Source of the DNA: Nitrospinaceae bacterium
GTDB lineage: Bacteria > Nitrospinota > Nitrospinia > Nitrospinales > Nitrospinaceae
Length of the DNA: 33,651 nt
Direction: 5' to 3'
Assembly: GCA_029261535.1 (NCBI GenBank)
Contig: JAJDBF010000003.1
Coordinates: forward strand, 1 to 33,651
The position numbers were made by a program, and so were the translations under genes. Below, in pieces: positions 17,549 to 25,341 of the stretch (positions are counted from its first letter, which is position 1; each line of letters opens with the position of its first letter). The notes under the pieces are model-generated. The model did no database searches, had not been told where the DNA came from, and was given only the letters and a program-made list of their open reading frames with translations.

Positions 17549-18211
17549 TTAAAGGAGCTTCATCAATTCGGCGACGGTTTTGTCGATTCCTTGAGCCACC
17601 TCACCGATGGACTGCCCCAGCATGTAGGCCGGATTGCTGACGATTTTATTTTCGACATCCACCACAGTTTCCGTCACAGCCGCATTCTGGTGCCGACTGC
17701 CCATCGCCTCAATTTTGCCGCTGGTGTCAGCATCGTTACCGATGGTGAGAACGGGGCTGGTTCCTGTTCCTTCGAATATTTTTGCCATCAAGGCCGGGGC
17801 AATGCATACCGCCGCCTGCGGTTTTTGTTTGTCCTTGAACTCGTGCACCAGCCGCAGGACTTCTGGATGCACCTTGCAATGTTCGCCGTTCACTGCGAAA
17901 TCGCAAAGGTTCTTGGCCGCGCCAAATCCGCCGGGAAACATCAATGCGTCGATGTCGTCCGCCTTGACGGTGGCGATGTCTTTGATGTCGCCGCGAGCGA
18001 TGCGCGATGCTTCCACCAGCACGTTACGCGTTTCATCCATTTCATCGCCGGTCATGTGATTGATGACGTGCAACTGGTCGACGTTGGGGGCCATGCAAAC
18101 AGCTTCGGCACCAGCACGGTCTATCGCCAGAAGCGTCAGGACCGATTCATGAATCTCGGCACCGTCATAAACACCACAGCCCGATAGCACCACGCCAATC
18201 TTCTTTTTCAT
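17549..18211 (-). CDS. elbB: ElbB-type glyoxalase (DJ-1/PfpI superfamily)
   Basis: A 220-residue cytoplasmic protein of the isoprenoid-biosynthesis-linked ElbB family, which has glyoxalase activity in E. coli. Visible signatures are VVLSGCGVYDGAEIHE at the N-terminus, FPGGFGAAKNLCDFA in the middle and the nucleophile-elbow cysteine in AAVCIAPAL. The length matches the family. The ATG at 18211 has GGAG about ten bases upstream; an in-frame extension of ten codons is unlikely. It lies upstream of the radical SAM operon on the same strand but is separated from it by 432 bases, so it is probably its own unit. Confidence 0.93.
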   Translation of the reverse strand: MKKKIGVVLSGCGVYDGAEIHESVLTLLAIDRAGAEAVCMAPNVDQLHVINHMTGDEMDETRNVLVEASRIARGDIKDIATVKADDIDALMFPGGFGAAKNLCDFAVNGEHCKVHPEVLRLVHEFKDKQKPQAAVCIAPALMAKIFEGTGTSPVLTIGNDADTSGKIEAMGSRHQNAAVTETVVDVENKIVSNPAYMLGQSIGEVAQGIDKTVAELMKLL

Positions 18212-18330
18212 CGCCTTGTCTCCGCTGAATTCATTTTGCAAAAACCTCAGTTTTCCTCAGATAATTTTAACATATTTTCAAAAGCACCCCTGCCCCACCT
18301 TCCACTTGAAGAGAGTTTTGCATAACTCAA

Positions 18331-18387
18331 AAATCAAAAGCAAAGGAGAGATTCTTCTTCGCCTGACGGCTCATCAGAATGACATGC
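18331..18387 (-). repeat. Dispersed repeat ending in TCATTCTGA / AGATTCTTC, copy A
   Basis: On the plus strand this reads from AAATCAAAAG through GAGATTCTTCT to CAGAATGACATGC. The reverse complement of 32939-32996 matches it at both ends (ATCAAAA, GAGATTCTTCT, CAGAATGAC), with a variable centre of about 16 bases. Related sequences based on TCATTCTGAGC...GAATCT are scattered in many environmental bacterial genomes, as far as I recall. Confidence 0.6.
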
Positions 18388-18421
18388 TATGGTTTTCTTT
18401 CTAGCACCGCTTTCACATCTG

Positions 18422-18449
18422 TGTAAGAACCGCTATCCGCGTTCTTGAA
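18422..18449. repeat. Dispersed 28-base palindromic repeat, copy 2
   Basis: A diverged member of the family at 8173-8200 and 19521-19548; it agrees with the minus-strand reading of the first copy at 23 of 28 positions, and the CGCGTTCTTGAA half is intact. It is followed by GCGCGGAGCACCCGCAAGG, which also recurs in inverted form after the CusA gene. It sits just past the 3' end of the FKBP gene. Confidence 0.65.
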
Positions 18450-18480
18450 CATTCGCCGTGCGCGGAGCACCCGCAAGGTT

Positions 18481-19260
18481 TTATTTTGCCGGGGTGATCT
18501 CCAGCAGTTCCACCTCAAACACCAGCACAGAGTTCGCGGGAATTTTTGGGAGACTGCGGGTTCCGTAACCCAGCTCGGACGGGATGAAAAATTTGAACTT
18601 CGCGCCCTTGCTCATCAACTGCAACCCTTCGGTCCAGCCCGGGATCACACCATTCAGCGGGAACTCCGCCGGGGTGCCGCGCTCCACGGAACTGTCGAAG
18701 GTACTGCCATCGGTTAGCGTACCAACATAATGGACTTTTACCGTATCGATCGCCTTGGGGAAATGTTTACCATCGCCTTTCGCGATCACTTGGTATTGCA
18801 ATCCGGAGTCGGTTGCCGTCACCTCTTTTTTACCAGCGTTCTCTTTGAGGAAGGCATCAGAACTCGCCTTCGCCACTTTGCCTTCTTCAGCTTGTTTCTT
18901 TTCCATCACTTCCTGGATTTTTTTCTGATAAGCCATCAGCTGTTCCTGGACTTCTTCTTGAGACATTGAACTTTTATCGTTCATCCCATCGGTGAAACCT
19001 TTTTCTACAAGAGCTTTGTCTAATTTCATTTCCTGCATCCGCTCGATATCCATGCGCATCCTGCCGCCCTGCATAGAGCCGATCGCGTAGCTGGCTTTTT
19101 GCAGATCGGTTTTCATTTCAGGGGCCGTATACACTTCAGGCGCCGGGGTCATTGACGCACCTGCCTTGACGGCCTCGACTTTGGTTTGGGTTTCTTCAGA
19201 CTGTTGATTGCAGGCAGTAAGAAAGCTGGCCGCCACTACGATTGCCAATAGTTTTTTCAC
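18481..19260 (-). CDS. FKBP-type peptidyl-prolyl isomerase lipoprotein
   Basis: A 259-residue envelope PPIase of the Mip/FkpA type, helping proteins fold outside the cytoplasm. The N-terminus is a lipoprotein signal with lipobox LTAC and lipidated Cys17. A helical, Met/Gln/Glu-rich dimerisation region spans about 60-140, and the FKBP domain about 150-257 (TVKVHYVGTLTDGSTFDSS, LGYGTRSLPKIPANSVLVFEVELL). The start is a GTG at 19260: an AGGGGAA ribosome binding site lies upstream and the signal peptide then begins with VKKLL, read as Met. The longer in-frame ATG would put about 19 unlikely residues ahead of the signal. Confidence 0.92.
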   Translation of the reverse strand: MKKLLAIVVAASFLTACNQQSEETQTKVEAVKAGASMTPAPEVYTAPEMKTDLQKASYAIGSMQGGRMRMDIERMQEMKLDKALVEKGFTDGMNDKSSMSQEEVQEQLMAYQKKIQEVMEKKQAEEGKVAKASSDAFLKENAGKKEVTATDSGLQYQVIAKGDGKHFPKAIDTVKVHYVGTLTDGSTFDSSVERGTPAEFPLNGVIPGWTEGLQLMSKGAKFKFFIPSELGYGTRSLPKIPANSVLVFEVELLEITPAK

Positions 19261-19570
19261 GAATATTCCCCTATTGTATTTATAATAAAAAGATAACGAC
19301 CCAACGAGGCTCAGCAAAACCCAGGCTGGATTTTGGCATCGAAGGACATTTTAATGGAAAGACAGCAAGCATCACATTATCATAGCTAGGTAACTTTTTT
19401 GTGAAAGATGATGATTGTAGCTGATAGATTTTTTCAGAATCTTCCCGGGCAAATAAATCCCTGACCGGGCTTTTTGGGGTTCAGGGACCTTTGCATAACA
19501 TTGAAATTCTATTTCCACTGTTCAAGAATAGCTATTCGCGTTCTTGAATGTGACACAGGTGCATTGAATA
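19261..19570. other. Divergent spacer between FKBP and hypothetical genes
   Basis: These 310 bases hold the upstream regions of two divergent genes. TATAAATAC just upstream of the FKBP start (minus strand) could be a -10 region. The best defined feature is the palindromic repeat at 19521-19548. Nothing else convincing is seen. Confidence 0.4.
19521..19548. repeat. Dispersed 28-base palindromic repeat, copy 3
   Basis: TTCAAGAA and TTCTTGAA arms with a 12-base centre, the centre containing the perfect 10-mer AATAGCTATT. It is nearly identical to the inverted copy at 8173-8200. It ends 22 bases before the start of the hypothetical gene, so it could act on that gene's promoter or leader, though its presence at three unrelated sites argues for a mobile repeat. 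Confidence 0.75.
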
Positions 19571-20044
19571 TTGAGTTCCAAAAGCCCGGTTGCGGAAAGC
19601 ATCCGACATTCCATCGAAAAAAACGGGTTCCCTGGCAAAGCGGTTAAACTGCCGTTTCGCCCGGTGTATGCCAGTTGCAAGCAACACGGCACACCGCTCG
19701 CCGAAGTGCTCACCCAACTGGGAGAAGAGGGTATCATCGGCACAATCACCGGCGACCACATTCTTTTTCAGACGCCTGAGCTTGCAGTCGAAGTAGAAGA
19801 GGTGTCTGAAAAACCTGGCGAACCGGATGAGAGCATGACCGGCACCCATCCTCCGGTATCCTCTTCGAGTAGTTTTCCAGGCGGACTCGATAATCTCGCT
19901 GAGCTTGCCGGGAACGCCATGAACCAGCTTTCGCCGGAGCAGATCAAGAGCCTCAAGGAAAATTTCGATGCCATGAGTCCTGAAGAAAAAATGAAGCTCA
20001 TCCAGTTTTACGGTAACCTGTTCTCCGATCCCAAAAATAAATGA
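19571..20044 (+). CDS. Hypothetical protein, family not recognised
   Basis: A 157-residue soluble protein. The N-terminal part (about 1-75) looks like a small folded domain with one cysteine (YASCKQHGTPLAEVLTQLG). A Pro/Ser-rich linker (about 85-103) and a helical C-terminal segment with LSPEQIKSL and MSPEEKMKLIQFYGN follow. There is no signal peptide or membrane segment. The start is a TTG with a poor ribosome binding site; other starts inside the first 50 codons look no better. The stop codon falls at the outer edge of the left MITE-like element. Coding is supported by composition and by the lack of a better frame; function is unknown. Confidence 0.6.
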   Translation: MSSKSPVAESIRHSIEKNGFPGKAVKLPFRPVYASCKQHGTPLAEVLTQLGEEGIIGTITGDHILFQTPELAVEVEEVSEKPGEPDESMTGTHPPVSSSSSFPGGLDNLAELAGNAMNQLSPEQIKSLKENFDAMSPEEKMKLIQFYGNLFSDPKNK

Positions 20045-20243
20045 AGGGTGCCTCTGAAAATTACTTTTGGCCGCGAGCAGACCTTGGTTTTAGAGGGTCT
20101 GCGAGTTGCCGGAACAGAACATATCGAATTAATCCCACCAGTGGGTTTAATTCCCCGTGGCTTGCCACGCATTTAAAATGAGGGTCCTTGTCGGATACCC
20201 CGTCCGCTTGCGGCGGGGTTGTTCATTAGAGGTTCCCTGAAAA
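20044..20243. mobile_element. MITE-like element, left copy, with a nested insertion
   Basis: The first 88 bases (20044-20131) match the reverse complement of 20737-20824 at about 83 of 88 positions, including a 53-base run without mismatch. The element ends at 20226-20243 with TTAGAGGTTCCCTGAAAA, which matches the other end of the right copy at 14 of 18 positions. Its termini are themselves inverted (AGGGTGCCTCT and AGAGGTTCCCT). Inside is a hairpin, GCAGACC with GGTCTGC. It carries no gene. The 93 bases at 20132-20224 are an insertion that the right copy lacks. Confidence 0.75.
20132..20224. repeat. Hairpin-rich insertion inside the left MITE copy
   Basis: This 93-base block is flanked on both sides by ATTA (20128-20131 and 20225-20228), as expected of a four-base target duplication. 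It holds three consecutive hairpins: CCCACCAGTGGG at 20134-20145, CGTGGCTTGCCACG at 20156-20169, and a CCCCGtCCGC/GCGGCGGGG stem at 20198-20218 with one bulged base. The last resembles palindromic repeats common in environmental genomes, from memory, and could also weakly terminate transcription. Confidence 0.6.
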
Positions 20244-20260
20244 ATTCGCCGGAGTCTGCC

Positions 20261-20713
20261 ATGATGAAAGTCAAGGAACTGATGAGCACCAAGGTTTATA
20301 CGATCAAACCGGAAGACACGCTCGACAGCGTGGTGGTGATGTTCCATTTCAATGCGATCCGACATTTGCCGGTGGTGGAGAAAGGCAAAGTCATCGGCAT
20401 GGTCAGCGACCGGGATGTAAAAAAAATCCTGGGTCCTCGAAAAACCGTCAAGCACAGTAAGGGTGGAAAGGAAACCTTTGAAATTCCGAGCCGCCTGGTA
20501 CGCAATGTCATGCACCGCAAGCTCACCACCATTGGCCCGGATGACAAGGCATCGGATGCGGCGGCGATCATGGCCAAACATAAAATAGGATGTCTGCCGG
20601 TGGTCAAGCGCGAACGCCTCATTGGCATCATCACCTCCACCGATATTCTGCGTGCCTTTGTCAAACTTGCAGACAAAGTACACAAACTTGAAAAACTCAT
20701 GCAGACTTCCTGA
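20261..20713 (+). CDS. Two-CBS-domain protein
   Basis: A 150-residue stand-alone Bateman module. CBS domain 1 covers about residues 3-60 (VKELMSTKVYTIKPEDTL, LPVVEKGKVIGMVSDRDV) and CBS domain 2 about 82-140 (VRNVMHRKLTTIGPDDKA, LPVVKRERLIGIITSTDIL). Such proteins bind adenine nucleotides or other adenosyl ligands and regulate partner proteins; no effector domain is fused here. A GGAG lies about seven bases before the ATG at 20261, which is preferred to an upstream in-frame TTG lying in the MITE end. The whole gene is bracketed by two inverted copies of the same MITE-like element, so it may be able to invert by recombination, and it is isolated from neighbouring operons by hairpins. Confidence 0.88.
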   Translation: MMKVKELMSTKVYTIKPEDTLDSVVVMFHFNAIRHLPVVEKGKVIGMVSDRDVKKILGPRKTVKHSKGGKETFEIPSRLVRNVMHRKLTTIGPDDKASDAAAIMAKHKIGCLPVVKRERLIGIITSTDILRAFVKLADKVHKLEKLMQTS

Positions 20714-20718
20714 CTCTG

Positions 20719-20828
20719 TTTTAAGGGGGCCTATAATAATTCGATATTTTTTGTTCCGGCAACTCGCAGACCCTCTAAAACCAAGGTCTGCTCGCGGCCA
20801 AAAGCAATTTTTAGAGGTACCCTTAAAA
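20719..20828. mobile_element. MITE-like element, right copy (intact, about 110 bp)
   Basis: It begins TTTTAAGGG and ends CCCTTAAAA, perfect nine-base terminal inverted repeats that extend imperfectly to about 18 bases. It carries the same internal GCAGACC/GGTCTGC hairpin as the left copy, in opposite orientation. No reading frame of note lies inside. It separates the CBS gene from the following hypothetical gene. I cannot see a clear target-site duplication. Confidence 0.75.
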
Positions 20829-20842
20829 TTGAAGAGTCATAT

Positions 20843-21748
20843 ATGGTCCCTCATTTTTGGATCTCCAACCCGATAAAGGATTCGTCAAACACCATGCTCA
20901 TTTTTGCCAAAGACATTCGTAAACGGGATCACGTTCATGCCCGGGAAGAGTTCGACCCAGCACTCCGGTCCTACATGGATTACCAGAGAAAACTGTTTCC
21001 CTACACCATCATCCGGGGCGGTCTCGATTTTGCCTACAAGGAACTCGACGATATCCTGCGTTACGTTGATAACGATCATGAGGCACCAGCCGATGTTTCC
21101 CGCCAGGATTTTCCGGCCGATGTACCGCAATGGTTCAGTTCACGTTTTCCCTGGACCTCCGCCTTCATGACTATGGAAGACATGCACGGCCTGATGGTGC
21201 GCCTGATTGGAGCGATGGATTCTTTCCGGACGCTGGAGACTCTCACCGCCTGGCATCTTGCCGTACTTTATGACACCACACACAACATCATCGAAATTTA
21301 CAACGCGGCTCTCAAGGACAAGCTCGATGTCTCACGCGACATTCACCTCAGTTCCGGCGTTCCCGTTGCGTTCGAAGACTTCATCAACAATCACTGGCCG
21401 CATCTTGAGTTCATGTTGCTGTCCAAACCGGATTTTCCTCACGCTAATCTTCTCGAAAGAAATTTTCTCATCGAAGATTTCGTGAAAGCGCAAATTGGGG
21501 ACGGTCTGCATCCGCTGGAAGTTCTTAAAATCGCAAATGAAAAATTTCATCTCCATAGAGGAACACTGGAACTGCTACGCCGCGATGAAATCACACCGGA
21601 ACTGGCAGACCTTGAAATCCTGAAAATAGAAGACGATCCGTTCGATGCTCTATACCTCTCTAACAATGAGGGAGAGATGTCCGCTATAGATTTGGACTAC
21701 GAAAGAAATTATCGGGACACCGGTAAACTGCCCCATCTTGCAAATTAG
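20843..21748 (+). CDS. Hypothetical protein, family not recognised
   Basis: A 301-residue, acidic, probably cytoplasmic protein with no signal peptide, membrane segment or motif I recognise. It looks mainly helical, with His/Asp-rich patches (RKRDHVHAREEFDP, MTMEDMHGLM, AWHLAVLYDTTHN, NNHWPHLEFML). An ATG at 20894 giving MLIFAKDIRKRD is an alternative start; it has AAAGGA about 14 bases upstream, whereas the ATG at 20843 has only GAAGAG. The first codons lie only 15 bases from the right MITE copy, so the native promoter may have been displaced. Composition is clearly coding. Confidence 0.65.
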   Translation: MVPHFWISNPIKDSSNTMLIFAKDIRKRDHVHAREEFDPALRSYMDYQRKLFPYTIIRGGLDFAYKELDDILRYVDNDHEAPADVSRQDFPADVPQWFSSRFPWTSAFMTMEDMHGLMVRLIGAMDSFRTLETLTAWHLAVLYDTTHNIIEIYNAALKDKLDVSRDIHLSSGVPVAFEDFINNHWPHLEFMLLSKPDFPHANLLERNFLIEDFVKAQIGDGLHPLEVLKIANEKFHLHRGTLELLRRDEITPELADLEILKIEDDPFDALYLSNNEGEMSAIDLDYERNYRDTGKLPHLAN

Positions 21749-21842
21749 AGGGTTGCAACTTCCTGATAGATCGCTAGTATATTTACATAACAATTGAATT
21801 TCCCTTGATTAGCGTGCCACCCTGTTTGGAGATGTGGTCATC

Positions 21843-22043
21843 ATGAGCCAGGACACCGTCATGCGACAGACCATTCATATGTGCCGTTTTTGCTCGAAAG
21901 AATTTCCTTCCTGCGAAGCGAATCCCATTCTGTCCAGGGAGTTGAATTTATCTGTGGAATCCTTGGACTCGGATCAATCGGTTGTGGCCTGTGATCGGTA
22001 CGAAAGCCCGGTGGAAATTTTAAAAACGCGATTTCACGATTGA
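21843..22043 (+). CDS. Small cysteine-motif protein, probable zinc binder
   Basis: A 66-residue protein with CRFCSKEFPSC near the N-terminus (a CxxC plus a third cysteine) and one more cysteine in VVACDRYESP. The arrangement suggests a small zinc- or Fe-S-binding knuckle. The start at 21843 is preferred because GGAG lies eleven bases upstream; a GTG nine bases earlier is in frame but too close to that site. The gene stands alone, 94 bases after the hypothetical gene and 164 bases before the phosphohexomutase. Function unknown. Confidence 0.55.
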   Translation: MSQDTVMRQTIHMCRFCSKEFPSCEANPILSRELNLSVESLDSDQSVVACDRYESPVEILKTRFHD

Positions 22044-22207
22044 TTGTTTTTCTCACTTCTTCTAATTCTCTTTCGCAAGTTTTCGAAAACCAGCTCCCAA
22101 GATATCTTTAGAATCCTAACTCTTATCAGTGGTCCTGCTTTTTCGTCCGGGACAACTGTGCTAAAGTTTTGCGTGTAACTATTTTTTGCCGACAAAAATT
22201 CCCTATT

Positions 22208-24337
22208 ATGTCCCGATCCAAAACTCCGAACAAAACATCACTCTTTCGACTGCAAGGAACCGATGGCATCCGACGTGAAGTCGCATTGCAATCAAGGTTT
22301 CCAAAATGGTCTCCGCAACAGGTATTTCTGAGGTACAGCATTATCACGGAAGAGTTCATGGAGCGGTACGTCTATGCCCATGTGCGCCTGACTTTGAAAA
22401 ACAAATCGAAGGACACCGAAAACGCGTTTGTTATCGGCTGGGATCCGCGTGATCCGAAGCGGCATTTCACCAATGCTGTGATACGCGGGGTCAGGAAAGC
22501 CGGCGCGTCCGCCTGGGTCATCGGCACCATGCCTACCCCAATGGTGCCCATGTTCGTGCAGATGAAAAACGCGGCGGGAGGCTTTATGGTGACGGCATCG
22601 CACAACCCGCAAGATCAGAATGGCATCAAGGTTTTCCTCGCCTATCGTGGATTAAAACTATTGCCGGAAAATGATATCGCCCTGACCCGAGCGGTTTTAA
22701 AGCAGGGCTCGCTAAAGAACAAACGGTTTCAAGGCAAGCTGGTGGATTTCAGGAAGGAAGCATTAACGCTTTGCGAACGGTTTCATCGGTCTCCCTTAAA
22801 TTCCTGGGCTGAGGCCGATACGTTTACCAACATTATTCTGGTGGTCGACCCCGCACGCGGAGCCCTTGCAAAAATCGCGGCGAAGGTTTTCAGAAAAGCC
22901 GGGTTCAAAGAAGTGCACGAGGTCAACGCCCGGCAGGACGGCAACGTCAATCACCTTTCAGGAGTTGCCGATCTCGAAGGGACTCCCCTGATTTCGGCGG
23001 ACATGATCGAAGCTGGAGGCCGGTTTGCGTGCCACAAGGCACCGCTGAAACTGTTTGAACTGGGACGCAAGCATCGCGCGAAAATCAGAAAGGGAACCTT
23101 GCGGGTTGCGGGGGCCGTGTTCGATGCCGACGGGGACCGGTTTTTTCGCCTCGAATACGATCCCTTTAAGGACCGTCTGTTGGTTTTGAGCGGCGATGAA
23201 ACGGCATTTCTTCAGGCGAAATTTCTCATCACAAAATACCCTGACCGGCACCTCGCAAACTCTTACATTCATACCGTCGAGAGCGATCTCAACACCGGCG
23301 TGTCGGCGGAAGCGATTGGGCTGGAGCGGGGTCTTTCCCCTGTCGGCGATAAATGGATCCTCTGGAAGATTGCTGTGATGAGCAGTTTAAGTAGAGCTCG
23401 GATACTGACCCAGCAGGCAAAATTTCAAGGCACTCAGCAAGATCAAAAAGAAATAAAATCTGTTCTGGCGCAATGGAAGCGAGCTGATAAAAAAAATGCG
23501 CTGGACATGCCAGCTCTGCAAGGTCTCGACCGGGAACTTGATCGTTTGGAAAAAAGACTGCCCGCGCTTGATCCGGCCTTCAAAATAGAAAATGGAATTC
23601 CGCTGGCTGTGGGTAGCGAAGAAACCGGGCATAACATCACCACAGGACACCTTGAAGTCCGCCCCGGCGTTTACTCGACGGTGCACTGTGGGAACGGCTT
23701 AAAAAGCGCGCTCAACACTTTCGCGGCGACTGAATATCTATTTAAAAAGACTCCGGCAAAACGCTATTTCGCGCAACTTGAAAAACCGTTCACACCAGGG
23801 TTCAAAGGCACCTTCTACGCTTACTATATTGATCAGCCGGATTTCTATGTGGACTCGGTCATTTGGAAAAAAATCAAAAACCTGCTGACCCGATACGCCC
23901 GTGCCAACGGGTACCTCGTCAAGCAGAGCGTGTTTTCTGCGGACCCGGACATGTTGTATCTGGCATTGACCCATGCTAAAAAAAATCGGCCAGGCGCAAT
24001 TTTCGTGCGCAACTCGGGTACGGAAAATAAAATCAGCATCAACCTGCGCGGTGGTCGTGGCGACAAAAAATTCTTATGCGGTGTCGGCGAAGAGGGTATA
24101 CGCCTGCTCATGCAATTAATGAAAGACGCACATCATCCGCTGTACAAAGTTGAACAGGACTTACTCGACAAGATGAATTCCCGTCCGCTGGAAGCTGGCA
24201 AAGCCGGACCGGACCCCGCTCCGCGCGTATTGATGGAGATGGGCAAACAGGGATTGGTCGCGTTTTCCAAAGCCGGGTGGCGACTCACCCCGCGCGGCAC
24301 GTGGTATCTTAAGCATTCGATGGGGAGCACTGAATGA
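22208..24337 (+). CDS. Phosphoglucomutase/phosphomannomutase-family protein, enlarged
   Basis: A 709-residue alpha-D-phosphohexomutase that moves phosphate between C1 and C6 of a hexose phosphate, probably for cell-envelope sugar nucleotides. All four family signatures are present: active-site Ser131 in TASHNP, metal-binding DADGDR at 306-311, sugar-recognition GSEETGH at 469-475 and phosphate-binding RNSGTE at 601-606. It is 150-250 residues longer than usual: an extra charged segment lies between the metal and sugar motifs (about 390-455, rich in Lys/Gln), and a C-terminal tail of about 100 residues follows the last motif. The ATG at 22208 is preferred to an upstream GTG-type start, but no clear ribosome binding site is seen. 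The beta-helix protein gene follows after 43 bases, probably co-transcribed. Confidence 0.88.
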   Translation: MSRSKTPNKTSLFRLQGTDGIRREVALQSRFPKWSPQQVFLRYSIITEEFMERYVYAHVRLTLKNKSKDTENAFVIGWDPRDPKRHFTNAVIRGVRKAGASAWVIGTMPTPMVPMFVQMKNAAGGFMVTASHNPQDQNGIKVFLAYRGLKLLPENDIALTRAVLKQGSLKNKRFQGKLVDFRKEALTLCERFHRSPLNSWAEADTFTNIILVVDPARGALAKIAAKVFRKAGFKEVHEVNARQDGNVNHLSGVADLEGTPLISADMIEAGGRFACHKAPLKLFELGRKHRAKIRKGTLRVAGAVFDADGDRFFRLEYDPFKDRLLVLSGDETAFLQAKFLITKYPDRHLANSYIHTVESDLNTGVSAEAIGLERGLSPVGDKWILWKIAVMSSLSRARILTQQAKFQGTQQDQKEIKSVLAQWKRADKKNALDMPALQGLDRELDRLEKRLPALDPAFKIENGIPLAVGSEETGHNITTGHLEVRPGVYSTVHCGNGLKSALNTFAATEYLFKKTPAKRYFAQLEKPFTPGFKGTFYAYYIDQPDFYVDSVIWKKIKNLLTRYARANGYLVKQSVFSADPDMLYLALTHAKKNRPGAIFVRNSGTENKISINLRGGRGDKKFLCGVGEEGIRLLMQLMKDAHHPLYKVEQDLLDKMNSRPLEAGKAGPDPAPRVLMEMGKQGLVAFSKAGWRLTPRGTWYLKHSMGSTE

Positions 24338-24380
24338 TAATATTCTGCGACCCAAAAAACCTGCATGGGAGACTTGCGTG

Positions 24381-25175
24381 ATGGAAACGGCTGAACTTTT
24401 TCCGCACCTCGACGATTTTCACCATCGTTCTTTATTTGAAGACAGCCCAGCCCCGTGGTCTGCGCTCAAGAAACTGGCACCGTATCTTGCGAACTTTCTA
24501 CAATCGACTCCCAACTTAGCAATCCAACTCGACACCCTTGACGGCCTGACCATCACCGACGGCTCGCAGGGTTCGGACGCAGGTTTTTTTGTGAAGGAAT
24601 GGATCATGTTTGACAAAGCCACTTGCTTTCCCAAACTTGGAATTTATCTAGGCGCGGGAACGCGGCTGGAGCCCTCCGCAATTATCAAAGGACCCTGCGT
24701 TATCGGCGATCATTGCGATGTTCGGCAAGGGGCCTACCTGCGCGGCAATGTGCTGACAGGGGACCGTTGCACACTGGGCCATGCTACCGAAATCAAGAAC
24801 AGTATCCTGATGAATCATACCGAGGTCGGGCATTTTAATTATATTGGCGATAGTATTCTTGGAAGCTACGTCAACCTCGGGGCAGGTTCCAAGCTGGCGA
24901 ACCTTCAGTTTCGAAGTGACGACGACAAATTGAAAGAACATTTTCCGCAGATATTCATGCCGACGGCTACCGGTGAAGAAGATTCTGGTCTCAACAAGCT
25001 TGGGTCGGTGATCGGGGATCACTCGGAGGTAGGATGCAATGCGGTGCTCAGTCCGGGGGTGGTGCTGGGGGCGCATGTCTGGGTGTATCCCAACTTTACC
25101 ATTCCAAAAGGCATTTACTCGCCACGGCAGATTCTATTGCCACGCGACATCAAACCGCGCAACAAAAATCGTTAG
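24381..25175 (+). CDS. Left-handed beta-helix (GlmU C-terminal-like) protein
   Basis: A 264-residue protein. A helical N-terminal region (about 1-75) is followed by hexapeptide repeats forming a left-handed beta helix (for example IYLGAGTRLEPSAIIKG, VIGDHCDVRQGAYLRGNV, GSYVNLGAGSKLANL, VIGDHSEVGCNAVLSPGVV). It resembles the acetyltransferase half of GlmU and related nucleotidyltransferase tails, but the uridylyltransferase domain with its GTAxP loop is absent. It may acetylate or bind a sugar phosphate made by the upstream phosphohexomutase; that is inference from adjacency. GGGAG lies nine bases before the ATG at 24381; an overlapping GTG at 24378 is the alternative. Confidence 0.82.
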   Translation: METAELFPHLDDFHHRSLFEDSPAPWSALKKLAPYLANFLQSTPNLAIQLDTLDGLTITDGSQGSDAGFFVKEWIMFDKATCFPKLGIYLGAGTRLEPSAIIKGPCVIGDHCDVRQGAYLRGNVLTGDRCTLGHATEIKNSILMNHTEVGHFNYIGDSILGSYVNLGAGSKLANLQFRSDDDKLKEHFPQIFMPTATGEEDSGLNKLGSVIGDHSEVGCNAVLSPGVVLGAHVWVYPNFTIPKGIYSPRQILLPRDIKPRNKNR

Positions 25176-25232
25176 TCCGTCTCCCCCAACTTTGGGTTAA
25201 AATAGAACGTCTCAAAAAAAATACTTTGCACT

Positions 25233-25315
<83 letters not shown>

Positions 25316-25341
25316 TTTCATAATCGTCCCCCTTCAATTGC

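Noticed and set aside
17546..18187. 213-codon plus-strand frame over elbB
   Set aside because: It mirrors the ElbB gene, whose family signatures are unmistakable on the minus strand.
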